Positions 17,195-25,834 of a stretch of DNA of 64,000 nucleotides are shown here, one piece after another. The notes under the pieces are model-generated. The model was not told the DNA's origin. It saw only the letters and a list, made by a program, of their open reading frames with translations, and did not search any database. This DNA comes from Thalassomonas viridans. Lineage in GTDB: Bacteria; Pseudomonadota; Gammaproteobacteria; Enterobacterales; Alteromonadaceae. Every line of letters starts with the position of its first letter. Positions within the stretch are counted from its first letter, which is position 1. Both the position numbers and the translations under genes were made by a program. The stretch is taken from NCBI RefSeq assembly GCF_000948985.2, contig NZ_CP059733.1:4216001-4280000 (forward strand). The letters are read 5' to 3'.

Positions 17195-17422
17195 CATCCC
17201 CCGACACTTACTTTTTCTTTTCGCTATACCCGGGGTACAGGCAAACAGCCTGTGCCCCGCACAAATACAGCCCCTTCTCCTGTTCAAGTTGGCCTGCCAA
17301 CAGCAAATAAACCGTTATAAAAGTTAATTTTTTTCCTTAATTCGTCACATTAAGGGTATATTTTAGCCTTCAGTTGTGGTTAATTTAACACTCTGATAAC
17401 AAGTATTTTCTGGAGGTCTTTA

Positions 17423-18724
17423 ATGTTTTACAGCAAATTAAAAGAAGAACTTAGTCAGACAAAACAAGAAAGCGAAACGCTTAAAGCGATAATCGCCTCC
17501 ATCAATGAGCATGTCGCCACCATAGAGTTCAATACCCGGGGAGAAATTTTAACGGCAAACCAGCATTTTCTCAACACCAGTGGCTATCGCCTCAATGAAA
17601 TTGTCGGTAAACACCATGCCATGATGTGCTGTCCGTCCTATAGCAGTTCGGATGAATACAAGCAGTTTTGGCGGGCCCTGAACGAGGGACAGTCCATTCA
17701 GGGCACCTTTGAGCGGAGAAATAAGGCGGGTAAGATCCTGTGGCTTGAAGCCACCTATTTTCCCGTTCAGGTCGACGGTGTCACGGTCAAGGTCATGAAA
17801 ATCGCCTCCGACGTCACCGACAGTAAAATTCAAAGTCAGGGCAAAGAAAGCGTGTTATCCGCCCTGGATCGCTCCCTGGCCACCATAGAGTTTGATGCCG
17901 GGGGCAACATTTTAAATGCCAACGAAAATTTCCTCGCCACCGTGGGCTATTCACTGGAAGAAATCAGGGGCAGGCATCATAAAATGTTTTGCGATGACAG
18001 CTTTTACCGGGAAAATCCGGAATTCTGGGATGACCTGGCCCGGGGCCAGTTTAAATCAGGGCAATTCTCCCGGGTAAATAAACACGGCGATATTATCTGG
18101 CTCGAAGCCACCTATAACCCCATCCCCGGCAATAACGGCAAAATAGAGCGGGTGATCAAGTTTGCCACGGATATCACCAAACAAATCAGCCAAAACGAAG
18201 CCGTCTCAGAAGCCGCCAATATGGCTTACAGCACCTCGGTGGATACCGCGAAAATAGCCAGGCAAGGCTCTGAATTATTGGCAGATTCGGTAGAAGTCTC
18301 GGTCGGCATTTCTGAAAAAGTCAAAGAAACCTCAAGTAAGCTTAACCGGCTCAATTCACAGTCGCAAAGCATCGAGGAAATCGTTTTGACGATAAAAAAT
18401 ATAGCCGACCAGACCAACTTACTGGCACTTAATGCCGCCATTGAAGCGGCACGGGCAGGCGAACAAGGCCGGGGCTTTGCTGTGGTCGCCGACGAGGTGC
18501 GCCAGCTGGCATCGAGAACCAATGAGTCCACCAGTGAAATTGCCAATGTCGTCGCCGATAATAAAAACCTTACCGATGATGTCACCAGCGCCATGCAGGA
18601 CGTTGCCAACATCGCCGATGAGGGCATGAACAAAATATCTGAAGTTTCCACTGTAATGGACGAAATTCACACCGGGGCAGAAAATGTCTCGCAAACCGTG
18701 ATGCAGCTGTCGGCAAACGGTTAA
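17423..18724 (+). CDS. Soluble PAS-PAS methyl-accepting chemotaxis protein (BdlA-like layout)
   Basis: This 433-residue chemoreceptor has no transmembrane segment. A short coiled segment is followed by two PAS domains (about residues 22-135 and 145-255, each with an N-A/E-F/H-L...GY...E-I-x-G-x-H-H pattern). A short MCP signalling domain contains the hairpin tip [20 protein letters not shown]. The PAS pair probably senses redox or a small ligand and controls CheA. The compact C-terminal domain and overall length match BdlA-type cytoplasmic receptors involved in biofilm dispersal. The Shine-Dalgarno GGAGG precedes the ATG. Another MCP gene follows after 174 bp. Confidence 0.88.
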   Translation: MFYSKLKEELSQTKQESETLKAIIASINEHVATIEFNTRGEILTANQHFLNTSGYRLNEIVGKHHAMMCCPSYSSSDEYKQFWRALNEGQSIQGTFERRNKAGKILWLEATYFPVQVDGVTVKVMKIASDVTDSKIQSQGKESVLSALDRSLATIEFDAGGNILNANENFLATVGYSLEEIRGRHHKMFCDDSFYRENPEFWDDLARGQFKSGQFSRVNKHGDIIWLEATYNPIPGNNGKIERVIKFATDITKQISQNEAVSEAANMAYSTSVDTAKIARQGSELLADSVEVSVGISEKVKETSSKLNRLNSQSQSIEEIVLTIKNIADQTNLLALNAAIEAARAGEQGRGFAVVADEVRQLASRTNESTSEIANVVADNKNLTDDVTSAMQDVANIADEGMNKISEVSTVMDEIHTGAENVSQTVMQLSANG

Positions 18725-18898
18725 TCGCCACAAATACCCCATAGACCAAAGGGGCAAAAATTTCTTTGCCCCTGTTATTCTTTGCCATTTACACCTTCTT
18801 CCCCGTTTCTTGGTGAAATAAATGCCTTTTTGCAATATTCTTCTTACTTTCTCGTTCTGATAGCGTTAACCGCCATTCTTTAATATGAGAGGTATTTA

Positions 18899-20539
18899 AT
18901 GAATTTTTTAACCGGGCTTACCATCAAAAGCAGGCTCGCCACAGGCTTTGGCATTATCCTGCTGCTGATGATCATCCTCACTGTGATGGGCGTGCAAAAA
19001 GTCAACTTTATCGACCAGACCCTGGCGGAGATCACCGATATCAACTCCGTCAAACAAAGGTATGCCATTAATTACCGCGGTAGCGTACATGACAGGGGCA
19101 TTGCCATCAGGGATGTCGCTATTGCCGACAGCCAGAGCCAGGTGGCGGCATTTGAGAGAGAAATACAGCAGCTGGCGGCATTTTATCGCGAATCGGAAAT
19201 CAAGCTACAGCAAATGCTTTCTTCCGGTTACGACTTTACCGCAGAAGAAAGGCGCATACTGTCAAAAATTGACAGCATTCAGGATGACAGCCTGCCTATT
19301 ATCGAACGAATCATACAGGCGAAAAAACAAAACGAGAATGTCAACGAGCTGGTGTTGAGCCAGGCCCGGCCGGCGATCATCGCCTGGCTCGACGCCATCA
19401 ATGAATTTATCGATTACCAGGAAAGAGCCAACCAGGAAGCCACCCCCAAAGCCAGGGCCGTCGCCAGCAGTTTCGAAGGGCTGATGTTGCTGCTGAGCGG
19501 TATTGCCGTGGTGATCAGTATTTTCGTTGGCCTGTTAATCGAACGCAGCTTACGCCAGTCCCTGGGGGGCGAGCTTAATGTCGCAGAAGAAGCCCTCACC
19601 GCCATTGCCGGCGGCAGCCTGACCATAGCCATTAACACCCGCTACAGCAACAGCATGTTGGGCTCCCTCAATACCATGAAAAGCCGGCTCAGCTCGACGG
19701 TATCCAATATCGTTAAAGCATCGAAACAATTGTCTTTGCAGGTCAGGGAAGTTTCCAACGGTTCGGTGGACGTGCTTGATGCCGCCAACAAACAGGCAAG
19801 CCTGACCCGGGAAACCGCCACTCAACTGGATTCCATGCGCAGCAGCATAGATGAAGTTTCCCAAATCGCCCGGCATACGGAAGAAAACTCCAGCTTAACG
19901 GTTAATTATGCCAAACAGGGACGTAACGCCATCAGCGAAAGTGCCCGGGAAATGGAGCGTGTTTCGCAAAGTGTCAGCGGCATGGTGGAGCAAATCCGCC
20001 AGCTGGAAGAACATACCAAAAAAATCGGCGGCATCGTCAGTGTGATCAGCGGTATTTCCGAGCAAACCAATTTACTGGCCCTGAATGCCGCGATTGAGGC
20101 CGCCAGGGCCGGCGAAAGCGGCCGCGGTTTTGCCGTGGTTGCCGATGAAGTACGCCAGCTGGCGCAACGCACCGGGGAAGCCACCGCGGAAATCGAAGTG
20201 ATGATCAAGCAGGTACAGGGAGAAACCGCGGCGTCTGTAGCCGCCATAGAAAAAACCCAGCCTCAGGTTGAAAATGGCCGGACGCTGACATTAAAGACCA
20301 CGGAATTTTTAGAGAGTATCGAACAGCAGGCAACCGACTCTTTATCCCGGGTGCAGGAAGTCGCCCAGGCAGCAAACGAACAGGTTTCTGCCATCTCGGA
20401 CATAAACCATGCCATGGAGGATATTTCTAAGATGTCGGGGACAACAATCGCTTCGTTGGATAACAATAAGGTGGCTATGGATGCCTTGAATGCCCTGTCG
20501 GACGAGTTAAAGGATAATGTCAGCTACTTTAAACTTTAG
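18899..20539 (+). CDS. Transmembrane methyl-accepting chemotaxis protein
   Basis: This 546-residue receptor has an N-terminal transmembrane helix (about residues 10-30), a periplasmic four-helix-bundle sensor (about 32-190, 4HB_MCP type), a second transmembrane helix ([18 protein letters not shown]), a HAMP domain and an MCP signalling hairpin with tip [20 protein letters not shown]. It would signal to the CheA/CheW array. The ligand is unknown. It lies on the same strand as the PAS-PAS receptor, after 174 bp with its own ribosome-binding site (GAGAGG), so independent expression is likely. Confidence 0.92.
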   Translation: MNFLTGLTIKSRLATGFGIILLLMIILTVMGVQKVNFIDQTLAEITDINSVKQRYAINYRGSVHDRGIAIRDVAIADSQSQVAAFEREIQQLAAFYRESEIKLQQMLSSGYDFTAEERRILSKIDSIQDDSLPIIERIIQAKKQNENVNELVLSQARPAIIAWLDAINEFIDYQERANQEATPKARAVASSFEGLMLLLSGIAVVISIFVGLLIERSLRQSLGGELNVAEEALTAIAGGSLTIAINTRYSNSMLGSLNTMKSRLSSTVSNIVKASKQLSLQVREVSNGSVDVLDAANKQASLTRETATQLDSMRSSIDEVSQIARHTEENSSLTVNYAKQGRNAISESAREMERVSQSVSGMVEQIRQLEEHTKKIGGIVSVISGISEQTNLLALNAAIEAARAGESGRGFAVVADEVRQLAQRTGEATAEIEVMIKQVQGETAASVAAIEKTQPQVENGRTLTLKTTEFLESIEQQATDSLSRVQEVAQAANEQVSAISDINHAMEDISKMSGTTIASLDNNKVAMDALNALSDELKDNVSYFKL

Positions 20540-20614
20540 CCTTTTTATCTTTAACCTTTAAACTTTAACCTTTAATCACTGGCCGGGCAGAAACGCCCGG
20601 CCAAACCGTTAAGC

Positions 20615-22384
20615 TTACAGCCCCATCACCTTACCTTCCCTGCGGGGGTCCGCTCCCCCAAGCAGACCATCTTTTTTCACTTCGATGGCATGAATACCGC
20701 TGTTAAGGTCGCGGATACTCACCTGGTGCCCTTTGGCTTCCAGCACAGGTTTGAGTTTGGCAATTGAAGTGCCCTTTTCCAGTGTCGTCACCTTATTGCG
20801 GTTAGTGACATGCGGCAGGTTAATGGCCTGCTGCGGGTTTAATTGCCAGTCCAACACCCCGAGTATGGTCTGGGCAACATAGTTAATGATGCGGCTGCCG
20901 CCGGGAGAGCCCACCACGAGTTTTAGCGAGTCATCCTGGTTAAACACCATCATAGGCGCCATAGAGCTACGGGGACGCTTAAACGGCTCAAGGCGGTTCG
21001 CCACCCACTGGCCGTTCACTTTTGGCGCCAGGGAAAAATCCGTGAGCTGGTTATTTAAGATAAAGCCTTCCACCATCACCGCCGAGCCAAAGGCCATTTC
21101 AACACTTGTGGTCATAGAAATAGCGTTGCCGTCTTTATCGACGATTGAAACATGGCTGGTGGAGGGGCGTTCAATCGCCTGGTCATCCGCCAGCGCCAGC
21201 GCCCCCACGGGATCTCCCGGCAAGGCCTTACCCATGTCCTGCCCCGCTTTAATCAGCCTGGCCCGGCTCGCCAGGTAGCGGCGATCGATCAAGCCTTTAA
21301 CCGGGACATCGACAAAAGCGCTGTCGGCAAGAAAACGGTCGCGGTCGGCAAAAGCCAGGCGCGAACTTTGGGTAAACAAATGCACCGCCTGTGCATCTCC
21401 CGGCTGATACTGGCTCAGGTTAAAAGACTCCAGCTGTCCCAGGATCTGCACAACGCTGATACCGCCGGAACTTGGCGGCCCCATGCCGCATATCTTATAG
21501 ACATGATAAGGGCCGCACACCGCCGGCTGCTGCTTCGCCTGGTAGTTTTTCATGTCTTTCAGGCTTAACCGCCCGGGAGCGATAGGCGAGTTTTGTACGG
21601 CAGTAACTATCTTCTCGGCTATCCAGCCCTGATAAAAAGGTTTAACCCCTTCTTTAGCCAGGCTGCGGTATACTGCCGCCAGTTTAGGGTTTTTTAATAC
21701 CGTGCCGGCTTTTACCGGCTGGTTATCCGGGAAAAAATAACGGCTGATCTCAGGCAGTTTACTGATCCCCGGGTTATACTGCATGGTCACCAGTTTCTCC
21801 AGCCGCGGGGAAACCACAAAGCCCTGCTCCGCCAGCTTGATGGCATCCTGAAAAAGGACTTCCCAGGGCAGTTTGCCGTATTGCCTGTGGGCTTTTTCAA
21901 AAGCTTTTAACACCCCGGGCACCCCGACGGAGCGGCCGCCGACCACAGCCTCTATCCAGCGTACGGGTTTACCGGCGCTGTTTAAAAACATGTCCTGGCT
22001 GGCTTTTTCCGGCGCGATTTCCCGGCCGTCGAAAGTGGTGAGCAATTCCTTACTTTTGTCCCAGTGCAAAATAAAAGCGCCGCCGCCGATGCCGGAAGAT
22101 TGCGGCTCCACTAAGGTCAATACCAGCTGGACCGCGATAGCGGCATCAACCGCACTGCCCCCCTGCTTTAAAATATTAAAGCCCGCTTCGCTGGCATACG
22201 GGTTTGCAGCCGCCACCATAAAGTCTTTGGCGCTGACCGCCTGCTTGGCAATAAGCCCGGTAGCCGCTTCCGGCTCACGGTCTTCAATTTTCAACCGGGC
22301 ATTTTCTTTGGCTAATACGCCACCGGCAGCTAATCCGGCAGCGAATAGGGTGCTCAGGCAAAGGCCGGTAATGATTCTAGACAT
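20615..22384 (-). CDS. ggt: Gamma-glutamyltransferase
   Basis: This 589-residue N-terminal-nucleophile hydrolase degrades glutathione and other gamma-glutamyl compounds in the periplasm. A signal peptide (ending near GGVLA) is followed by the large-subunit region with AANPYASEAGFNILKQGGSA. The autoprocessing site is STSHVSIVDKDGNAISMT, whose Thr becomes the nucleophile of the small subunit. GSPGGSRIINYVAQ is the glycine-rich oxyanion loop. The length agrees with proteobacterial GGT proenzymes. It is followed on the left by a convergent chemoreceptor and preceded by the DTW gene on the same strand, 41 bp away. Confidence 0.93.
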   Translation of the reverse strand: MSRIITGLCLSTLFAAGLAAGGVLAKENARLKIEDREPEAATGLIAKQAVSAKDFMVAAANPYASEAGFNILKQGGSAVDAAIAVQLVLTLVEPQSSGIGGGAFILHWDKSKELLTTFDGREIAPEKASQDMFLNSAGKPVRWIEAVVGGRSVGVPGVLKAFEKAHRQYGKLPWEVLFQDAIKLAEQGFVVSPRLEKLVTMQYNPGISKLPEISRYFFPDNQPVKAGTVLKNPKLAAVYRSLAKEGVKPFYQGWIAEKIVTAVQNSPIAPGRLSLKDMKNYQAKQQPAVCGPYHVYKICGMGPPSSGGISVVQILGQLESFNLSQYQPGDAQAVHLFTQSSRLAFADRDRFLADSAFVDVPVKGLIDRRYLASRARLIKAGQDMGKALPGDPVGALALADDQAIERPSTSHVSIVDKDGNAISMTTSVEMAFGSAVMVEGFILNNQLTDFSLAPKVNGQWVANRLEPFKRPRSSMAPMMVFNQDDSLKLVVGSPGGSRIINYVAQTILGVLDWQLNPQQAINLPHVTNRNKVTTLEKGTSIAKLKPVLEAKGHQVSIRDLNSGIHAIEVKKDGLLGGADPRREGKVMGL

Positions 22385-22425
22385 AATCTTCCTTAGTCAA
22401 CAGCAACGGCTATTGAGGTACTTGT

Positions 22426-23043
22426 TTATGTGCTGGCCGTATCCGCCTCAGTCCCGCCGGGGCGGAAAGCTAACTGAAACCGGTTAAACTGCACAAACTG
22501 TTCGAGTAAACCCCGGTATTTTTCCGGGTTGTTTTCTATTATCCCCAAAGCGTAACAGCAAGCTTCCAGGGTGGATAACGCATTTTTTTTCGCCGTTTTC
22601 CGGATCAGGTAACGGCCGGTTAAATCGCCGGGCAGGCAAATGTGGGGGATCTGGTGCAGCACTTTTGACAGCATATACATGCGGTAAGCTTTTTTCCATG
22701 TAGCGTCGAGTAAGATAATGCAACTGTCGCCACCGGCCGGCTGGCCAAGAAACTGCCCGCTGCCCAGTTCACGCGCTCCCTCGCTGGGATAAAGCAAATA
22801 AATATTATCCCGGTAGCGCTCAAGCAAAAACTTTAATTCTTCATGCTCAGAAAAGTCTTCCCCCACCAGCACGGTACAGGACACCAGCGAACCCGCCAAT
22901 AAAGGCAAGGTGCCTTTGCTCTGGCCAACTTCACCGGGGTGCTGAAGCACCACCACATGGGGCGCATTGTCGACCCTGGTCATCAAATGACAAATACAGG
23001 CTTTTTCGGGACGCTGACACTGGCAGCAATATTGACGGGCCAT
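22426..23043 (-). CDS. DTW-domain protein, probable tRNA-uridine aminocarboxypropyltransferase
   Basis: This 205-residue DTW protein begins with a zinc-type Cys cluster (CCQCQRPEKACIC) and contains the family signature as LLDATWKKAYRM, plus the segment LLYPSEGARELG. The DTW family includes TapT (YfiP), which installs acp3U in tRNA using S-adenosylmethionine. The protein is cytoplasmic. It may be cotranscribed with ggt, but no functional link is apparent. It is divergent from the rhombosortase gene. Confidence 0.85.
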   Translation of the reverse strand: MARQYCCQCQRPEKACICHLMTRVDNAPHVVVLQHPGEVGQSKGTLPLLAGSLVSCTVLVGEDFSEHEELKFLLERYRDNIYLLYPSEGARELGSGQFLGQPAGGDSCIILLDATWKKAYRMYMLSKVLHQIPHICLPGDLTGRYLIRKTAKKNALSTLEACCYALGIIENNPEKYRGLLEQFVQFNRFQLAFRPGGTEADTAST

Positions 23044-23210
23044 AAGTAGCGCTAATCATATTCACAAACAATAAAAGCGCTATTCTACGCCTTTCTTGCT
23101 GTCTCGGTAAATAGAGGCGACACATTTCAGCTGCCGGAACAAGCAGGCGATCTTATGTCGGACATTTGCTATCATCGTAAAATCATGACTTTATGCTAAT
23201 GTATTTAATG

Positions 23211-23897
23211 CCGAACATATCTTTTCCTCCCCGCTTTAAACTGAGCTTGCTGCTGCCTCTGCTGGTGGCCCTGTTGGCGGTTGGTGCATTTTTTCTCGAC
23301 ATTTTTTCCCGGGGTAACCTAAGCGAAATGCTTGTTTACCACAGAAATGCCGTCAGCCAGGGGGAGCTGTGGCGGCTGTTAAGCGGGCACTTTTTCCATA
23401 CCAATGGTTATCACCTACTGCTTAACCTGGGGGCTATCGCCCTGTTAGCTGGCCTGCACAGCCGCTATTACCGCTTTAGCTCTTATGCCCTGTTATTTAT
23501 GCTCTCGGCTTTGGGCACCAGTGCCGGCATTTACTACTTTGCACCCGATTTAAGCCAGTATGTCGGCTTATCCGGAGTCTTACACGGTGTGTTTATCTGG
23601 GGAGCCCTGATGGACATCAAACATAAAGATAAAACCGGCTACCTGCTGCTCTTCGGCATTTGTGCCAAAATAGCCCATGAACAATTTTATGGCGCCAGCA
23701 CCGATATCGTTAATTTGATCGATGCCAATGTTGCCATAGACGCCCATTTATGGGGAGCGGTATCCGGGCTGGTTTTCGCCCTTTATTCCTGGTTCACCGT
23801 AAATACCGGCGAACAAGGCGATCGGCAAAGTAACCGGCAAAGCAACCGGCAAGGTAACCAAGAGGACATTCAACGAAATAATCAAGGAAATAATTGA
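23211..23897 (+). CDS. rrtA: Rhombosortase (rhomboid-type intramembrane serine protease)
   Basis: This is a membrane protein of about 228 residues with six hydrophobic segments. The rhomboid catalytic Ser is in VGLSGVLHGVFIWGALMD and the His in IDAHLWGAVSGL; HFFHTNGYHLLLNLG lies in the early segment. The compact size and GLSGVLHG motif match rhombosortase, which cleaves GlyGly-CTERM tails of exported proteins. I chose ATG 23211; an ATG at 23193 would add six residues. A hydrophilic Gln/Asn-rich tail of about 30 residues (QSNRQSNRQGNQ) comes from a short DNA repeat. No GlyGly-CTERM target was recognised in the window. Confidence 0.85.
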   Translation, partial: PNISFPPRFKLSLLLPLLVALLAVGAFFLDIFSRGNLSEMLVYHRNAVSQGELWRLLSGHFFHTNGYHLLLNLGAIALLAGLHSRYYRFSSYALLFMLSALGTSAGIYYFAPDLSQYVGLSGVLHGVFIWGALMDIKHKDKTGYLLLFGICAKIAHEQFYGASTDIVNLIDANVAIDAHLWGAVSGLVFALYSWFTVNTGEQGDRQSNRQSNRQGNQEDIQRNNQGNN

Positions 23898-23952
23898 TTT
23901 ACAGCCTATTCTTATAGTCACTTGCTAAAAAACGAATATAGCCGGAAACCTG

Positions 23953-24522
23953 ATGCATAACACTAAACCAAGCCTTCTGTTGCTGTTGAGCCTGCTTGCG
24001 CTGTTAAACCCGGCTTGCAGCAGCCGTTACGGCGATTCGGATTTATCCGAGCGCCAGGTATTGACCATGACCAATCCCCAATTAACCATCAGCCACACTA
24101 CCCCGATAACCTGGTACTCCAAACTGGCGCTGCACAGCGCAACGCCTCCGGGTGATGAAGCAGGTGAAATCCTCACTTATATCCAGGACTTGATCACAAA
24201 TTCGCTGCGCAACAAAGGCTTTAACCTGACGGAAAAACCGTCGGAATCACAATATCAGTTAGTCGCGCTTGCTATGGTAGGCAATAACGCCGCCAACCAA
24301 AAAATCCTGGAGTTATTTAAACTCTTCCCCGGCCTGGCGGAAAAAGGCGGCTATCAGCAAGGCACTTTGCTGGTGGCGATTGTCGATGTTGATCAGAAAA
24401 AAGCCGCCTGGCGCGGTTCGGTGCAGATGTTTGTCGACCCCAGCTTACCAAAAGAGCTGCGCCTGGAGCGTATCAACGGCGCAGTCGAGCGGCTATTGCA
24501 GCACCTTAAACCCCATGCCTGA
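23953..24522 (+). CDS. DUF4136-like exported protein
   Basis: This 189-residue protein has an N-terminal hydrophobic signal ending in LLNPACSS. The Cys could be lipidated, although the lipobox is not ideal. The mature part resembles DUF4136: an early WYSKLALHSA, a middle DLITNSLRNKGFNLTEKP and the strand LLVAIVDVDQKKAAWRGSVQ, then a helical end. It would lie in the periplasm or be anchored in the envelope. It follows the rhombosortase gene by 55 bp, so an operon is likely, and converges with the regulator gene 18 bp away. Confidence 0.7.
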   Translation: MHNTKPSLLLLLSLLALLNPACSSRYGDSDLSERQVLTMTNPQLTISHTTPITWYSKLALHSATPPGDEAGEILTYIQDLITNSLRNKGFNLTEKPSESQYQLVALAMVGNNAANQKILELFKLFPGLAEKGGYQQGTLLVAIVDVDQKKAAWRGSVQMFVDPSLPKELRLERINGAVERLLQHLKPHA

Positions 24523-24540
24523 AGATAACCCGGTTATCCC

Positions 24541-25299
24541 CTATGGCACCCTTAACGGCGGGCCTGGATAGAGTCCTGGTTCAGAGCGCATTTCTTTTTC
24601 GTCTGCGGGCTTACCATGAGTTCCCTCTTGGGTTCTACGAACCAGAAACTCTTGCGGTTCCATTGGGAAAGCCTGAACAAGCGACGGTTCGGTATACTCA
24701 TATGGCGTTTTTCCTGCCCCCGTAGCGGTAGTAGTACCGCCAAAGCCGAAAGCTGCCATCCGGGGAAAATTTACCAGGGAGAACAAACTAAAAAACAGCA
24801 CCAGAGAGAGCAGCACAGGCAACACCAGATACGGATAAGGTACGGGAAACAGCTTAGCCGAGAGCTGTTGGTATTTACTTTTCCCCTGCCCACTCCGGTC
24901 AACAGAAATCTGTCCGGATAAGCCCTCCTGCCCGGCGTGAAATTCGAGCAAAGCTTTATTTCGCGGATTTTCCAGCATGATCACCGGCGCCACCACCTTA
25001 TAGCCCACTTTCCTGACGGTAGCGATATATTTAGGATGGCTGGCATTATCGTTAAAAGCCCGGCGCAGGGTCGACATCACCCGGTTCAGGGCATCCTGGG
25101 TCACGACCTGGTTAGGCCAGAATTGGGCAAAGAGTTCTTCCCGGGTAACCACCTTGCCTGGCCTGGCCGCGAGATATTGCAGCACCATCATAGCCTTAGG
25201 CTCTACATTTACCCGACGTTTTCCATACCATGCCAAGTTCTGCACGCAATCGATGCGCCAGTCATCAAATAAAAATAAATCGGGTAAGGTAGCGTCCAT
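24541..25299 (-). CDS. ToxR/CadC-like membrane transcription regulator
   Basis: This 252-residue protein has an OmpR-type winged helix at residues 8-105 (KAMMVLQYLAARPGKVVTRE and the recognition helix region NRVMSTLRRAFND, ending ATVRKVGYKVVAP). A linker leads to a single membrane helix (YLVLPVLLSLVLFFSLFSLV, about 155-175), with a short periplasmic tail rich in Gly, Thr and Pro. This is the layout of ToxR/CadC one-component regulators, but the periplasmic part is only about 75 residues and has no recognisable sensor domain. The target genes are unknown. Confidence 0.85.
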   Translation of the reverse strand: MDATLPDLFLFDDWRIDCVQNLAWYGKRRVNVEPKAMMVLQYLAARPGKVVTREELFAQFWPNQVVTQDALNRVMSTLRRAFNDNASHPKYIATVRKVGYKVVAPVIMLENPRNKALLEFHAGQEGLSGQISVDRSGQGKSKYQQLSAKLFPVPYPYLVLPVLLSLVLFFSLFSLVNFPRMAAFGFGGTTTATGAGKTPYEYTEPSLVQAFPMEPQEFLVRRTQEGTHGKPADEKEMRSEPGLYPGPPLRVP

Positions 25300-25375
25300 A
25301 TTTCAGTTATTCATTATTATTATCGTCATCACCATTATTGCATACTGTATACCGTATAAAATTTCAGCGCAAGCC

Positions 25376-25514
25376 AAGCATAAAAAAAGCCGCTCAAAAG
25401 AGCGGCTAAAATGAGCAGAAGACTCAAAGAATACTAACCAAAGTAGGAAAAGAGATGCTAAAAGATACAGCTTTTAGCGAAACCCATCGTCCATTAAACG
25501 GATAGGGTCAATTT
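25376..25514 (-). ncRNA. Candidate small RNA with intrinsic terminator
   Basis: On the minus strand a promoter-like pair (TTGCTG at 25543-25548, 16-bp spacer, TATAAG at 25521-25526) predicts a start near 25514. The transcript would contain a perfect hairpin (GCTAAAAG/CTTTTAGC, about 25457-25478). It would end at a strong terminator, AGCCGCTC-TTTT-GAGCGGCT plus a U-run at 25382-25407. No protein gene on this strand precedes the terminator: the next gene to the right, at 25835, is on the plus strand. A product of about 135 nt is inferred. Confidence 0.5.
25382..25407 (-). terminator. Terminator of the candidate small RNA
   Basis: An 8-bp GC-rich stem with an AAAA/TTTT loop is followed, leftwards, by six to seven U. 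It stands 83 bp right of the ToxR-like gene start and reads away from any coding gene. Confidence 0.75.
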
Positions 25515-25834
25515 ATTTGCCTTATATCCGGTAAAAAATATCCAGCAAAAAATTCACACCACCGCATTTAATGTACCCGGCTAAGGTAACTTATTCCGGT
25601 GCCTGTCAGCTAATGATGAAAGCTGATAAAAACTGATATTAACCAATATCAGCTAAGCCTTGCTGATGAAACCTTACAATACAACCTCATGATTTGACTT
25701 GTTTTTACTTGTTGCTAATTATCTTTTCCAAAAAAGCCGGGCCGTTTTTCATCAGGCAAAAGCTCGCCGGCCAGACACTATGACATTTTTAACAAACCTG
25801 ACAACAGCAATAAAAAAAGAAGGACGATTAAAAA

